Assembly (NCBI RefSeq): GCF_000805385.1
Contig: NZ_JTJW01000009.1
Span: 489,334-553,333, forward strand
From: Mycolicibacterium setense
GTDB lineage: Bacteria > Actinomycetota > Actinomycetes > Mycobacteriales > Mycobacteriaceae
Reading direction: 5' to 3'
DNA: 64,000 nucleotides
Below are positions 1 through 7,240 of the stretch, piece by piece. The number at the start of each line of letters is the position of its first letter. The first letter of the stretch is position 1. Below the pieces are notes generated by a model that did not search any database, had not been told where the DNA came from, and saw only the letters and a program-made list of their open reading frames with translations. A program made the translations under genes and the position numbers.

Positions 1-1
1 A

Positions 2-454
2 CCGGACGGCATACCCGACTTCGCCGCCTACCCGGCCGTCGACCCAGCCCAGTACGTCCTGCGCCAGGGCCAAGGTTTCCCGGTCCAAGGGTTTCGCACA
101 CCCGCGGGTTTCGTCTGTCTGACCACCCAACACCGGGCGATGTACGCACTGGACTGCCGCGGGCCGTTCGTCGACGCCCCCGACGGTGCCAACCTCGCGC
201 ACTTGTTCAGTTACGGCACCACCAACGGCGCGATCCCGATCGACTTCTCCCACACCGACAAGCCACTCAGTCCGGTCGACGGTCTGCGCGAGGACGAGGC
301 GCCGATGCTGCCCGCCGGCGAGCGCTTCGACCTCGGCAACGCCACCTGCGTCCACACCGACGACATCTTGCTGGCCTGCCGGATGGCGGACCCGGTGAAG
401 GGCAACGGGTTCATCGCGACCACCACGGATACGAGGACGTTCGGCAGAACCTGA
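2..454 (+). CDS. 3' end of an unidentified protein (5' end outside window)
   Basis: An open frame runs in from the left edge in frame 2 and stops at TGA 452-454, giving about 150 residues. The first internal ATG is at 140, but the upstream codons read sensibly (PDGIPDFAAYPAVDPAQYV), so the gene most likely begins before the window. The visible part is rich in Gly, Asp and Pro and has three Cys. It contains no catalytic motif I recognise. It resembles small secreted or lipoprotein-type conserved mycobacterial proteins, but the N-terminus that would show an export signal is missing. Function not assigned. Confidence 0.6.
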   Translation, partial: PDGIPDFAAYPAVDPAQYVLRQGQGFPVQGFRTPAGFVCLTTQHRAMYALDCRGPFVDAPDGANLAHLFSYGTTNGAIPIDFSHTDKPLSPVDGLREDEAPMLPAGERFDLGNATCVHTDDILLACRMADPVKGNGFIATTTDTRTFGRT

Positions 455-458
455 GGCC

Positions 459-496
459 GTCAAGATCGGGCCGGCCGCCGTCAAGGGATCGTCAAG
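459..496 (+). promoter_or_regulatory. Three direct GTCAAG copies in the leader of the decarboxylase gene
   Basis: The hexamer GTCAAG occurs at 459-464, 480-485 and 491-496, with start-to-start distances of 21 and 11 bp, about two turns and one turn of the helix. The array lies 40-77 bp upstream of the ATG at 536. Phased direct repeats are typical of response-regulator or other tandem-dimer binding sites. The binding protein is unknown and the idea is inference. Confidence 0.3.
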
Positions 497-535
497 GCCG
501 ATGACGCAGGCCCCGGCGAGGCCGACGGTGTAGTC

Positions 536-1876
536 ATGACCCTGCTGGACATCCTTCCTTCGCTTCGCGGCACCACCCGACCACGACTCGATCCGAACAT
601 CTGGCCGCTGACCACGGGTGTCGACGAGGACGGCCGCATCGCGATCGGACGGGTGCCGCTGACCGAGATCGCCGACGAATACCGCACCCCGGCCTATGTC
701 CTCGACGAGACGGATTTCCGGACGCGGGCCCGCCGCTACCGCGCTGCCCTCAGTCAGGCAGAGGTGGTCTATGCGGGCAAGTCGTTGTTGACCACCGCGG
801 TCGCCCGCTGGGTTGCCGAGGAGGGCCTCGGGGTGGACGTCTGCTCGGCCGCCGAACTGGCGACAGCGCTGGCCGGCGGCGTCGCACCGGCCCGCATCGT
901 GATGCACGGCAATGCCAAATCGTGCGACGAGTTGCGCGATGCGATCGATGTTGGCGTGGGCCGCATCGTGATCGACTCCCCGATGGAGATCACCTACCTG
1001 GCCGGGCTGGCGCGCCGAACACAGCCGGTGCTTATCCGGGTGACGCCCGACATCGACATCCACGGCCACCGAGCGGTCACCACCGGCGTGACGGACCAGA
1101 AGTTCGGCTTCGCCCTTGCCGACCGTCGAGCCGCCCGCGCCGCCGCCCGCATATTGGCCACGCCGAATCTGGATCTTGTCGGCCTGCATTGCCATATCGG
1201 CTCACAGATCACCGATCCGTCGCCGTACGGAGAGGCCGTGCAGCGGTTGATCGGCGCGATGGCCGACATCCGTGCCGAACACGGGCTGGTGCTGACCGAG
1301 CTCAACATCGGTGGCGGCCATGGGGTTCCGTATGTCCGCGGTGACGCGTCCCTCGATATCGGCGCGCTTGCCGCCGTCGTCGACGACGCGCTGACCGAGG
1401 CGTGCGCAGCCGAACGGTTCCCTCGGCCGCGTCTGGTCGTCGAACCCGGCCGCGCCATCAGTGCGCGGGCCGGGGTGACGTTGTATCGGGTGTGCGGAGT
1501 CAAGTCCCAGCCCGGCGGACGCACCTTCGTCGCGGTCGACGGCGGCATGAGCGACAACCCGCGGGTCGCTCTCTACGGCGCCAAATACACTGTGGCTCTG
1601 GCAAACCGGCATCCGCTGGGGCCGACCATGGTGGCCACCGTGGTGGGCCGGCATTGCGAAGCCGGTGACGAGATCGTCCACGACGTGGAACTGCCCGCCG
1701 ATATCCATGCCGGCGATCTGCTGGCCGTGGCCTGCACCGGGGCCTACCAGCACAGCATGGCCTCGACTTACAACATGGTGGGCCGCCCGCCCGTGGTGTC
1801 GGTGCGTGATGGTGCGTCGCGGGTGTTGGTGCGCCGGGAGACGACGGCGGACCTCCTATCGCGGGATTTGGGTTGA
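536..1876 (+). CDS. Diaminopimelate decarboxylase-like PLP enzyme (LysA family paralog)
   Basis: The 446-residue protein has the alanine-racemase-fold barrel of group IV decarboxylases followed by a beta domain. Visible landmarks are VVYAGKS (PLP Schiff-base lysine, about residue 81), GLHCHIGSQ, the phosphate-binding GGG in NIGGGHG, EPGR, the active-site RHCEAGD (the CESGD box of LysA) and a C-terminal GAYQHSMASTYN. LysA proteins make L-lysine from meso-diaminopimelate. This gene is not beside argS, thrA or hom where housekeeping lysA normally lies, so it is probably a second copy with a related substrate (another D-amino acid or carboxylated metabolite). It is followed tail-to-tail by the ArsR gene, 21 bp overlapping. 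No clear Shine-Dalgarno precedes the ATG. Confidence 0.8.
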   Translation: MTLLDILPSLRGTTRPRLDPNIWPLTTGVDEDGRIAIGRVPLTEIADEYRTPAYVLDETDFRTRARRYRAALSQAEVVYAGKSLLTTAVARWVAEEGLGVDVCSAAELATALAGGVAPARIVMHGNAKSCDELRDAIDVGVGRIVIDSPMEITYLAGLARRTQPVLIRVTPDIDIHGHRAVTTGVTDQKFGFALADRRAARAAARILATPNLDLVGLHCHIGSQITDPSPYGEAVQRLIGAMADIRAEHGLVLTELNIGGGHGVPYVRGDASLDIGALAAVVDDALTEACAAERFPRPRLVVEPGRAISARAGVTLYRVCGVKSQPGGRTFVAVDGGMSDNPRVALYGAKYTVALANRHPLGPTMVATVVGRHCEAGDEIVHDVELPADIHAGDLLAVACTGAYQHSMASTYNMVGRPPVVSVRDGASRVLVRRETTADLLSRDLG

Positions 1877-2197
1877 GCCGTCCCGCTCGGCAGCATCCTT
1901 GATCCTGGCCAGCCGGCGTTCCCAGCCGGCCGCGATACCGTCGAGCCGGCGCGCCACCTCGCTGAGCCGAGCACCCACCGCCTCGTATTTGACCTCACGC
2001 CCCACCCGGGTGGCCACCACCAGACCGACGTCAGTGAGCACCTTCAGATGCTTGGCGATGGCCTGGCGGCTGATCGGGAGCTCGTCGGCCAGTGACGACG
2101 CGGACGCGGGCCTACGACCGAGTGCGACCAGTACCTGCCACCGGCTGTCGTCGGCAAGCGCGGCGAAAACCTGCACCGGCGAGGCGTTCTCATGCAT
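1856..2197 (-). CDS. ArsR-family winged-helix repressor
   Basis: This 113-residue protein has the ArsR layout: a helix start VFAALADDSRWQVL, then the recognition region LPISRQAIAKHLKVL and a wing (GREVKYEAV). No metal-binding Cys pair is visible, as in ArsR members that pair with SRPBCC proteins. The chosen ATG (2197) overlaps the end of the upstream SRPBCC gene by 8 bp, so the two are translationally coupled. It probably autoregulates through the two palindromes at 2667-2718. The pair resembles the common ArsR/AHSA1-like operons, whose ligands are mostly unknown. Confidence 0.88.
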   Translation of the reverse strand: MHENASPVQVFAALADDSRWQVLVALGRRPASASSLADELPISRQAIAKHLKVLTDVGLVVATRVGREVKYEAVGARLSEVARRLDGIAAGWERRLARIKDAAERDGSTQIPR

Positions 2198-2639
2198 CGG
2201 CGGCGGCCCCCACCAGATATTTCTCGGCGACTTCGAGCTCGAGCGTCCAGCCGCCGGAGTGATCGTCGAACCGGGAACGGCGGTCGGCCTCGGGCTCGTC
2301 GAGCGAGGCGAAACCACTTTCGACCACCCGCAGCACCACGCCGGATGGGGCTGGGGTGATCCAGAATTCGACGAGGGTGGACGAGCTGTCCAGATTGTCG
2401 GCGTCGATGTGCCACCGGAAGGCCGCGTAGCGCGGTTCCTCGAGTGCGACGGTACGCAACGCGAACTTGCCGTGCGTGGGGTCGGTGACGATGGCGACGT
2501 CGCCGTCACGTTCGATGCGGTGTTCGGTGATGCGCTCCTCGTTGATGTACCAGCCGGGTTCGCTCACCAGGTCCCAGACGCGTTGCGCCGGTGCGTCGAT
2601 GGTGATCTCCCGCTCGATGCGGTCGTAATCGGTGGTCAT
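2190..2639 (-). CDS. SRPBCC / AHSA1-like ligand-binding protein
   Basis: A 149-residue protein starting MTTDYDRIEREITIDAPAQRVWD, the standard beginning of the START/SRPBCC fold used by AHSA1-like (CalC/PolyketideCyc-type) proteins. The ATG at 2639 is preceded by GGAGAGG at good spacing and is preferred over an in-frame start 16 codons upstream that lies inside the operator. Such proteins bind a hydrophobic ligand in a deep cavity, and the actual ligand cannot be read from sequence. It is the first gene of a two-gene operon with the ArsR repressor. Confidence 0.85.
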   Translation of the reverse strand: MTTDYDRIEREITIDAPAQRVWDLVSEPGWYINEERITEHRIERDGDVAIVTDPTHGKFALRTVALEEPRYAAFRWHIDADNLDSSSTLVEFWITPAPSGVVLRVVESGFASLDEPEADRRSRFDDHSGGWTLELEVAEKYLVGAAADA

Positions 2640-2666
2640 GTCTGTGGTCCTCTCCTGCGGGGCTCT

Positions 2667-2684
2667 TGCAACCCAAGGGTTGCA
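2667..2684. promoter_or_regulatory. Operator palindrome 1 for the ArsR/SRPBCC operon
   Basis: TGCAACCC-AA-GGGTTGCA is a perfect 8-bp inverted repeat lying just upstream of the Shine-Dalgarno of the SRPBCC gene. It matches a second copy whose aligned TGCAAC starts exactly 33 bp further upstream. The position and symmetry fit binding of a dimeric winged-helix repressor, most simply the ArsR protein encoded next to it. Confidence 0.75.
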
Positions 2685-2698
2685 CATACCACCCCATG

Positions 2699-2718
2699 CT
2701 GCAACCCCAAGGTTGCAG
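2699..2718. promoter_or_regulatory. Operator palindrome 2 for the ArsR/SRPBCC operon
   Basis: CTGCAACC-CCAA-GGTTGCAG is a perfect 8-bp inverted repeat. Both palindromes share TGCAAC(C)...(G)GTTGCA and their centres are 33 bp apart, three helical turns, so two dimers would sit on the same face of the DNA. It lies between the stop of the TetR gene and the SRPBCC operon. Confidence 0.75.
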
Positions 2719-2741
2719 TTAATGCGAACGAGCGCCCAGCG

Positions 2742-3377
2742 CTACTCCTCGTGCAGGACCGGGTCCGACTCCAGATGCGTCAGGCCGTTCCAGGCCAGGT
2801 TGACCACGTGCGCGGCCACCACTTCCTTCTTGGGCTCGCGCACGTCAAGCCACCACTGCGCGGTCATCGACACCGATCCGACCAGAGCCTGGGCGTACAG
2901 CGGCGCCAGGTCCGGGTCGAGGCCGCGGCGGGAGAAGTCCCCGGCCAGGATCGAAGACACCTGATTGACCGCGTCGTTGAGCAGCGTCGCGTAGGTCCCC
3001 GACGTGATGGCCGCAGGGGAATCGCGGATCAGGATGCGGAAGCCGTCGGTGTGTTCCTCGACGTAGGTCAGCAGCGCCAGGGCCACCCGCTCGACCCGTA
3101 CCCGCGAGCGGTTGTTCGTCAGCGACGAGGTGATCCCGTCCAGCAGCGCCGACATCTCCCGGTCGACGACGACGGCATACAGACCCTCTTTGCCGCCGAA
3201 ATGCTCGTAGACCACGGGTTTGGAGACGTTGGCGCGCAGGGCGATCTCCTCGATCGAGGTGCCCTCGTAGCCCCGCTCGGCGAACAGCGACTTGGCGATC
3301 TCGATGAGCTGCTGTCGCCGTTCGGTGCCGGTCATCCGCGCCCGAGGGGCCCGGATTTCCTTGTCGGGTGCTGCCAC
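2742..3377 (-). CDS. TetR-family regulator (Rv1019-like)
   Basis: The 211-residue protein has a typical TetR N-terminal domain: MTGTERRQQLIEIAKSLFAERGYEGTS, then IALRANVSKPVVYEHFGGKEGLY as the DNA-binding helices. The C-terminal half is helical and divergent. It sits beside tRNA-Gln and glmU, as does M. tuberculosis Rv1019, a TetR regulator reported to autoregulate. The GTG at 3377 lies 7 nt after TAGCCT (minus strand, 3390-3385) with no Shine-Dalgarno, suggesting a leaderless mRNA. The inducer is not known. Confidence 0.88.
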   Translation of the reverse strand: MAAPDKEIRAPRARMTGTERRQQLIEIAKSLFAERGYEGTSIEEIALRANVSKPVVYEHFGGKEGLYAVVVDREMSALLDGITSSLTNNRSRVRVERVALALLTYVEEHTDGFRILIRDSPAAITSGTYATLLNDAVNQVSSILAGDFSRRGLDPDLAPLYAQALVGSVSMTAQWWLDVREPKKEVVAAHVVNLAWNGLTHLESDPVLHEE

Positions 3378-3420
3378 GCATATCAGGCTAGACCGTTCGA
3401 CTAGAGTCTCTCCCGAACAT

Positions 3421-3492
3421 TCCGTCGTGGTGTAATCGGCAGCACCTCTGATTTTGGTTCAGATAGTTCAGGTTCGAGTCCTGGCGACGGAG
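3421..3492 (+). tRNA. tRNA-Gln (anticodon TTG)
   Basis: The acceptor stem TCCGTCG pairs with CGACGGA. The anticodon arm is TCTGA-TTTTGGT-TCAGA, with TTG at the anticodon position, and the T arm contains GGTTCGAGTCC. G3492 is the discriminator base. CCA is not encoded. A possible -10 hexamer, TAGAGT, lies at 3402-3407. It stands between the TetR gene and glmU, the arrangement I recall from other mycobacteria. Confidence 0.95.
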
Positions 3493-3565
3493 CAGACGAT
3501 CCCGCGAACGCCCGCGACGACCCGCTGTTGACGGCGGGTCGGCGGAAAGGACAGAAGGGGTACCT

Positions 3566-5011
3566 GTGTCAAGCACCGAGGCCGCAGTCGTCGTACTGGC
3601 AGCAGGTGCCGGGACCCGAATGCGCTCGGACACCCCGAAGGTGCTGCACACCCTGGCCGGCCGCAGCATGCTCAGCCACGCGGTGCACACCGTGGCCAAT
3701 GCCGCTGCCCAGCATCTGGTCGTCGTCCTCGGCCACGACCGTGAGCGCATCGCCCCCGCGGTCGGCGAGCTGGCCGACAAGCTGGGCCGCACCATCGACG
3801 TCGCGATCCAGGATCAGCAACTCGGTACGGGCCACGCCGTGGCCTGCGGTCTCAGCTCGCTGCCCGACGAATTCGCCGGCACGGTCGTGGTGACCTCGGG
3901 TGACGTGCCGCTGCTCGACGCCGACACCCTGGCCGGCCTCATCGAAACCCACAGCGCGGAAACCGCCGCGGTCACCATCGTCACCACCACCGTGCCCGAC
4001 CCGACGGGCTACGGCCGCATCCTGCGTACCCAGGACAACGAGGTCATCGGCATCGTCGAACAGGCCGACGCCACCGAGTCACAGCGGGCGATCCGCGAGG
4101 TCAACGCCGGTGTGTACGCCTTCGACATCGCCGACCTGCGCTCGGCGCTGAGCAGGTTGAGCTCCAACAACGCCCAGCAGGAGCTGTACCTCACCGACGT
4201 CATCGCGATCGTGCGCCAGGACGGCCGGACGGTGCGGGCCATGCACGTCGACGACAGTGCCCTGGTGGCCGGCGTCAACGACCGGGTGCAGCTGGCCGAT
4301 CTGGGCGCCGAGCTCAACCGCCGCATCGTGGCCCGCCATCAACGCGCCGGTGTCACGATCATCGACCCGGCCACCACCTGGATCGACGTCGACGTGACCA
4401 TCGGCCGCGACACCGTCGTGCGCCCAGGCACCCAATTGCTCGGCACCACCGAGATCGGTGCCGGCTGCGAGATCGGTCCGGACTCCACGCTGACCGACGT
4501 CGAGGTGGGTGACGGCGCATCGGTGGTGCGCACGCACGGCCAGCTCGCCGTGATCGGTGCAGGCGCAACCGTCGGCCCGTTCACCTATCTGCGGCCGGGC
4601 ACGGTCCTCGGGGCCAAGTCCAAGCTCGGCGCGTTCGTCGAGACCAAGAACTCCACCATCGGCACCGGCACCAAGGTGCCGCACCTGACCTACGTCGGCG
4701 ACGCCGACATCGGTGATCACAGCAATATCGGTGCGTCCAGCGTGTTCGTCAACTACGACGGCGAGACCAAGAACCGCACCACCGTCGGCTCTCATGTGCG
4801 GACCGGGTCCGACACCATGTTCATCGCTCCGGTCACCGTCGGCGATGGCGCCTACACCGGCGCGGGCACCGTCCTGCGCGACGACGTCCCGCCCGGTGCG
4901 CTGGCCGTCTCGGACAACGCCCAGCGCACCATCGAGGGCTGGGTGGAGCGCAAGCGTCCGGGCTCGGCCGCTGCTGAAGCCGCTCGCAAAGCCCAGGACG
5001 AAGGGGCTTAG
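3566..5011 (+). CDS. glmU: Bifunctional UDP-GlcNAc pyrophosphorylase / glucosamine-1-phosphate acetyltransferase
   Basis: GlmU acetylates glucosamine-1-phosphate and then uridylates it to UDP-N-acetylglucosamine, the precursor of peptidoglycan and the arabinogalactan linker. The 481-residue protein has the N-terminal nucleotidyltransferase signature LAAGAGTRMRSDTPKVLH (residues about 11-28), and from about residue 265 the left-handed beta-helix of hexapeptide repeats (TEIGAGCEIGP, SKLGAFVETKNS, NIGASSVFVNYDG). The GTG start is preceded by AGAAGGGG at 5-nt spacing. It is followed by prsA, the usual order. The Ala-rich C-terminal tail is typical of mycobacterial GlmU. Confidence 0.97.
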   Translation: MSSTEAAVVVLAAGAGTRMRSDTPKVLHTLAGRSMLSHAVHTVANAAAQHLVVVLGHDRERIAPAVGELADKLGRTIDVAIQDQQLGTGHAVACGLSSLPDEFAGTVVVTSGDVPLLDADTLAGLIETHSAETAAVTIVTTTVPDPTGYGRILRTQDNEVIGIVEQADATESQRAIREVNAGVYAFDIADLRSALSRLSSNNAQQELYLTDVIAIVRQDGRTVRAMHVDDSALVAGVNDRVQLADLGAELNRRIVARHQRAGVTIIDPATTWIDVDVTIGRDTVVRPGTQLLGTTEIGAGCEIGPDSTLTDVEVGDGASVVRTHGQLAVIGAGATVGPFTYLRPGTVLGAKSKLGAFVETKNSTIGTGTKVPHLTYVGDADIGDHSNIGASSVFVNYDGETKNRTTVGSHVRTGSDTMFIAPVTVGDGAYTGAGTVLRDDVPPGALAVSDNAQRTIEGWVERKRPGSAAAEAARKAQDEGA

Positions 5012-5037
5012 CCAGCGGCCGGTGGACAACCGGTAGT

Positions 5038-5076
5038 ACCGAGGATTGCGGTCAATATTGAGCAGCAATCCTCGGT
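5038..5076. repeat. Palindromic dispersed element, copy 1 (perfect 12-bp stem)
   Basis: ACCGAGGATTGC (5038-5049) and GCAATCCTCGGT (5065-5076) are exact reverse complements around a 15-nt loop that contains CAATATTG. Positions 5042-5075 match 61067-61100 at 32 of 34 bases, including 20 in a row. The copy sits 27 bp after the glmU stop and could act as a terminator or mRNA-processing hairpin before prsA. Its reappearance 56 kb away points to a small dispersed intergenic element. Confidence 0.85.
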
Positions 5077-5133
5077 GCTGATGGCGATCGGCTGCGACGC
5101 AAGCACGACGGAACCGACGTTTCGTGTTGGCAA

Positions 5134-5161
5134 TCTGGTAACCCGGCTACGAACTACCAGA
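5134..5161. promoter_or_regulatory. Inverted repeat upstream of prsA
   Basis: TCTGGTA (5134-5140) and TACCAGA (5155-5161) are exact reverse complements separated by 14 nt, about 52 bp before the prsA GTG. It may be an operator or a leader hairpin. No regulator can be named. Confidence 0.35.
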
Positions 5162-5212
5162 AACGCTACGTACGATTGCTCCGTATCGATCCCCAACCGC
5201 GAAGGCAGCCAA

Positions 5213-6193
5213 GTGGCCACGGACTGGACCGACAATCGAAAAAACCTGATGCTGTTCTCGGGGCGCGCGCACCCGGAACTGGCAGAACAAGTGGCCAAGG
5301 AACTCGGTACCGAGGTGACCGCGCAGACAGCGCGGGACTTTGCCAACGGCGAGATCTTCGTCCGGTTCGACGAGTCCGTGCGCGGTTGCGACGCGTTCGT
5401 CCTGCAATCGCATCCGGCTCCACTCAACCAGTGGTTGATGGAACAGCTCATCATGATCGACGCGCTGAAGCGCGGTAGCGCCAAGCGCATCACCGCGATC
5501 CTGCCGTTCTATCCCTATGCGCGCCAAGACAAGAAGCACCGCGGCCGCGAGCCCATCTCGGCCCGCCTGGTCGCCGATCTGCTCAAGACCGCGGGCGCCG
5601 ACCGCATCGTCTCGGTCGACCTGCACACCGACCAGATCCAGGGCTTCTTCGACGGGCCGGTGGACCACATGCGCGGCCAGTCGCTGCTGTGCGGCTACAT
5701 CGCCGAGAACTACAGCGATTCCGACATGGTCGTCGTCTCCCCCGACTCGGGCCGCGTCCGGGTCGCCGAGAAGTGGGCCGACGCCCTGGGCGGCGTCCCC
5801 CTGGCCTTCATCCACAAGACCCGCGACCCGCTGGTGCCCAACCAGGTCAAGGCCAACCGCGTCGTGGGTGACGTCAAGGGCAAGACCTGCATCCTCACCG
5901 ACGACATGATCGACACCGGTGGCACCATCGCCGGCGCGGTCAAGCTGCTGCGCGAGGACGGCGCCAAGGACGTGATCATCGCCGCCACCCACGGGGTGCT
6001 GAGCGATCCGGCCCCCCAGCGGCTCGCCGAATGCGGCGCGCGCGAGGTGATCGTCACCAACACGCTGCCCATCACCGAGGACAAGCAGTTCCCACAGCTG
6101 ACCGTGCTGTCCATCGCGCCGCTGCTGGCCAGCACCATCCGCGCCGTGTTCGACAACGGCTCGGTGACCGGGCTGTTCGACGGGTCCGCCTAG
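5213..6193 (+). CDS. prsA: Ribose-phosphate pyrophosphokinase (PRPP synthase)
   Basis: PrsA makes 5-phosphoribosyl-1-pyrophosphate from ribose-5-phosphate and ATP. In mycobacteria PRPP feeds nucleotides, His, Trp and also decaprenylphosphoryl-arabinose. The signature DLHTDQIQGFFDGPVDH and the PRPP loop DDMIDTGGT are intact, as is PYARQDKKHRGREPIS. I chose GTG 5213 because the protein then starts VATDWTDNRKNLMLF and is 326 residues, the family length. An upstream in-frame ATG at 5075 lies inside the palindromic repeat and would add a non-homologous tail. Confidence 0.96.
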   Translation: MATDWTDNRKNLMLFSGRAHPELAEQVAKELGTEVTAQTARDFANGEIFVRFDESVRGCDAFVLQSHPAPLNQWLMEQLIMIDALKRGSAKRITAILPFYPYARQDKKHRGREPISARLVADLLKTAGADRIVSVDLHTDQIQGFFDGPVDHMRGQSLLCGYIAENYSDSDMVVVSPDSGRVRVAEKWADALGGVPLAFIHKTRDPLVPNQVKANRVVGDVKGKTCILTDDMIDTGGTIAGAVKLLREDGAKDVIIAATHGVLSDPAPQRLAECGAREVIVTNTLPITEDKQFPQLTVLSIAPLLASTIRAVFDNGSVTGLFDGSA

Positions 6194-6559
6194 ATGCCAG
6201 CTGAACCTGCTGTGCGGCCCGCCGCCGTCATCTACCACAACCCCAAATGCTCGACCTCACGCAAAACACTGGAACTGTTGCGCGAGAACGGCATCGAACC
6301 CGAGGTCGTTCAGTACCTCAAGACGCCGCCGACGCGCGCGGAGTTGAAGAAGATGATCGCCGAGGCGGGAATCGACGTGCGGACCGCGGTGCGCAAACGC
6401 GAATCCCTTTATACCGAGCTGGGTTTGGCCGACGCGTCCGACGAGGAACTGCTCGATGCGATGGCCGAGAACCCCATCCTGATCGAGCGGCCGTTCGTCG
6501 TCACCGACAAGGGCACCCGGCTGGCCCGGCCGATCGATTCGGTGCGCGAGATTCTGTGA
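6194..6559 (+). CDS. Glutaredoxin-type arsenate reductase family protein (ArsC/Spx)
   Basis: The 121-residue protein has the ArsC fold: VIYHNPKCSTSRKTLELL with the catalytic Cys in the HNPxCS box, then PPTRAELKKMI, and the RP in ERPFVVTDKGTRLARP that lines the oxyanion site. It would reduce arsenate to arsenite using glutathione-like or mycothiol-linked thiols, or act in another thiol reaction. There are no other ars genes here. It starts directly after the prsA stop and overlaps lpqT by 4 bp (GTGA), so prsA-arsC-lpqT form an operon. Confidence 0.9.
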   Translation: MPAEPAVRPAAVIYHNPKCSTSRKTLELLRENGIEPEVVQYLKTPPTRAELKKMIAEAGIDVRTAVRKRESLYTELGLADASDEELLDAMAENPILIERPFVVTDKGTRLARPIDSVREIL

Positions 6560-7200
6560 AGCGGCTGCTCGTCACCGCCGCCGCGCTGGCGGTCCTGGCC
6601 ACCGGTTGTGGCGCCGAAACACCTGACTACAAGTCGATCTGGACCACGAGTTCGACGACTCCGGCGGCCCCGGCCGACAACCAGCCAGTGCCCCTGTGGC
6701 AGTTCCTGGAGGACTCCGGCGTCGTCGGCGAGCCCATCGCGCCCGAGAAGATCCCGCATCTGAGCGTCACCATGCCCAGCCCGCCGGGATGGCACCCGTA
6801 CAACAATCCCAACCTGGCCCCAGGTACCCGGATGATCGCCAAGGGCGACACCTACCCCACCGCGATGATGCTGGCCTTCACCTTGCACGGCGACTTCGAC
6901 GTGCCCAAGGCACTCAAAGAGCACGGCTACGCCGATGCCCAGCTGTCGGAGAACTTCAAGCAGCTCAACGCATCCAACGCGGACTGGAAGGGCTTCCCGT
7001 CGGCGATGATCGAGGGCAGCTACGACCTCAACGGCAAACGCATGCAGAGCTACAACCGCGTCGTCATCGCCAACGACGGGCTGCAGCCGCCGCAGCGCTA
7101 TCTCGTCCAGCTGACCGTGACGACCTACGCCGACGAGGCTGCCGCCCAGGGACCGGACATCGAGTCGATCATCTCGGGCTTCAACATCGCCAAGAAATGA
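6556..7200 (+). CDS. lpqT: LpqT-like lipoprotein (LpqN/LpqT family)
   Basis: A 214-residue lipoprotein: signal sequence VKRLLVTAAALAVLATGC with lipobox LATGC, then a Ser/Thr/Pro-rich linker and the LpqN/LpqT domain (PHLSVTMPSPPGWHPYNNPN, NADWKGFPSAMIEGSYDLNGKRMQSYNRVVI). It is anchored at the outer face of the plasma membrane. The position after prsA matches M. tuberculosis lpqT (Rv1016c). GTG 6556 overlaps the arsC stop by 4 bp. A paralog of the same family is at 39743. Confidence 0.93.
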   Translation: MKRLLVTAAALAVLATGCGAETPDYKSIWTTSSTTPAAPADNQPVPLWQFLEDSGVVGEPIAPEKIPHLSVTMPSPPGWHPYNNPNLAPGTRMIAKGDTYPTAMMLAFTLHGDFDVPKALKEHGYADAQLSENFKQLNASNADWKGFPSAMIEGSYDLNGKRMQSYNRVVIANDGLQPPQRYLVQLTVTTYADEAAAQGPDIESIISGFNIAKK

Positions 7201-7240
7201 AGCCGCGAAGAACTGCCGGCACGACCGTAGGGTGGTCTGC

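Noticed and set aside
1877..3404. Plus-strand open frame of more than 500 codons opposite the ArsR, SRPBCC and TetR genes
   Set aside because: It shows no family motifs and mirrors three recognisable minus-strand genes with good starts and operators.
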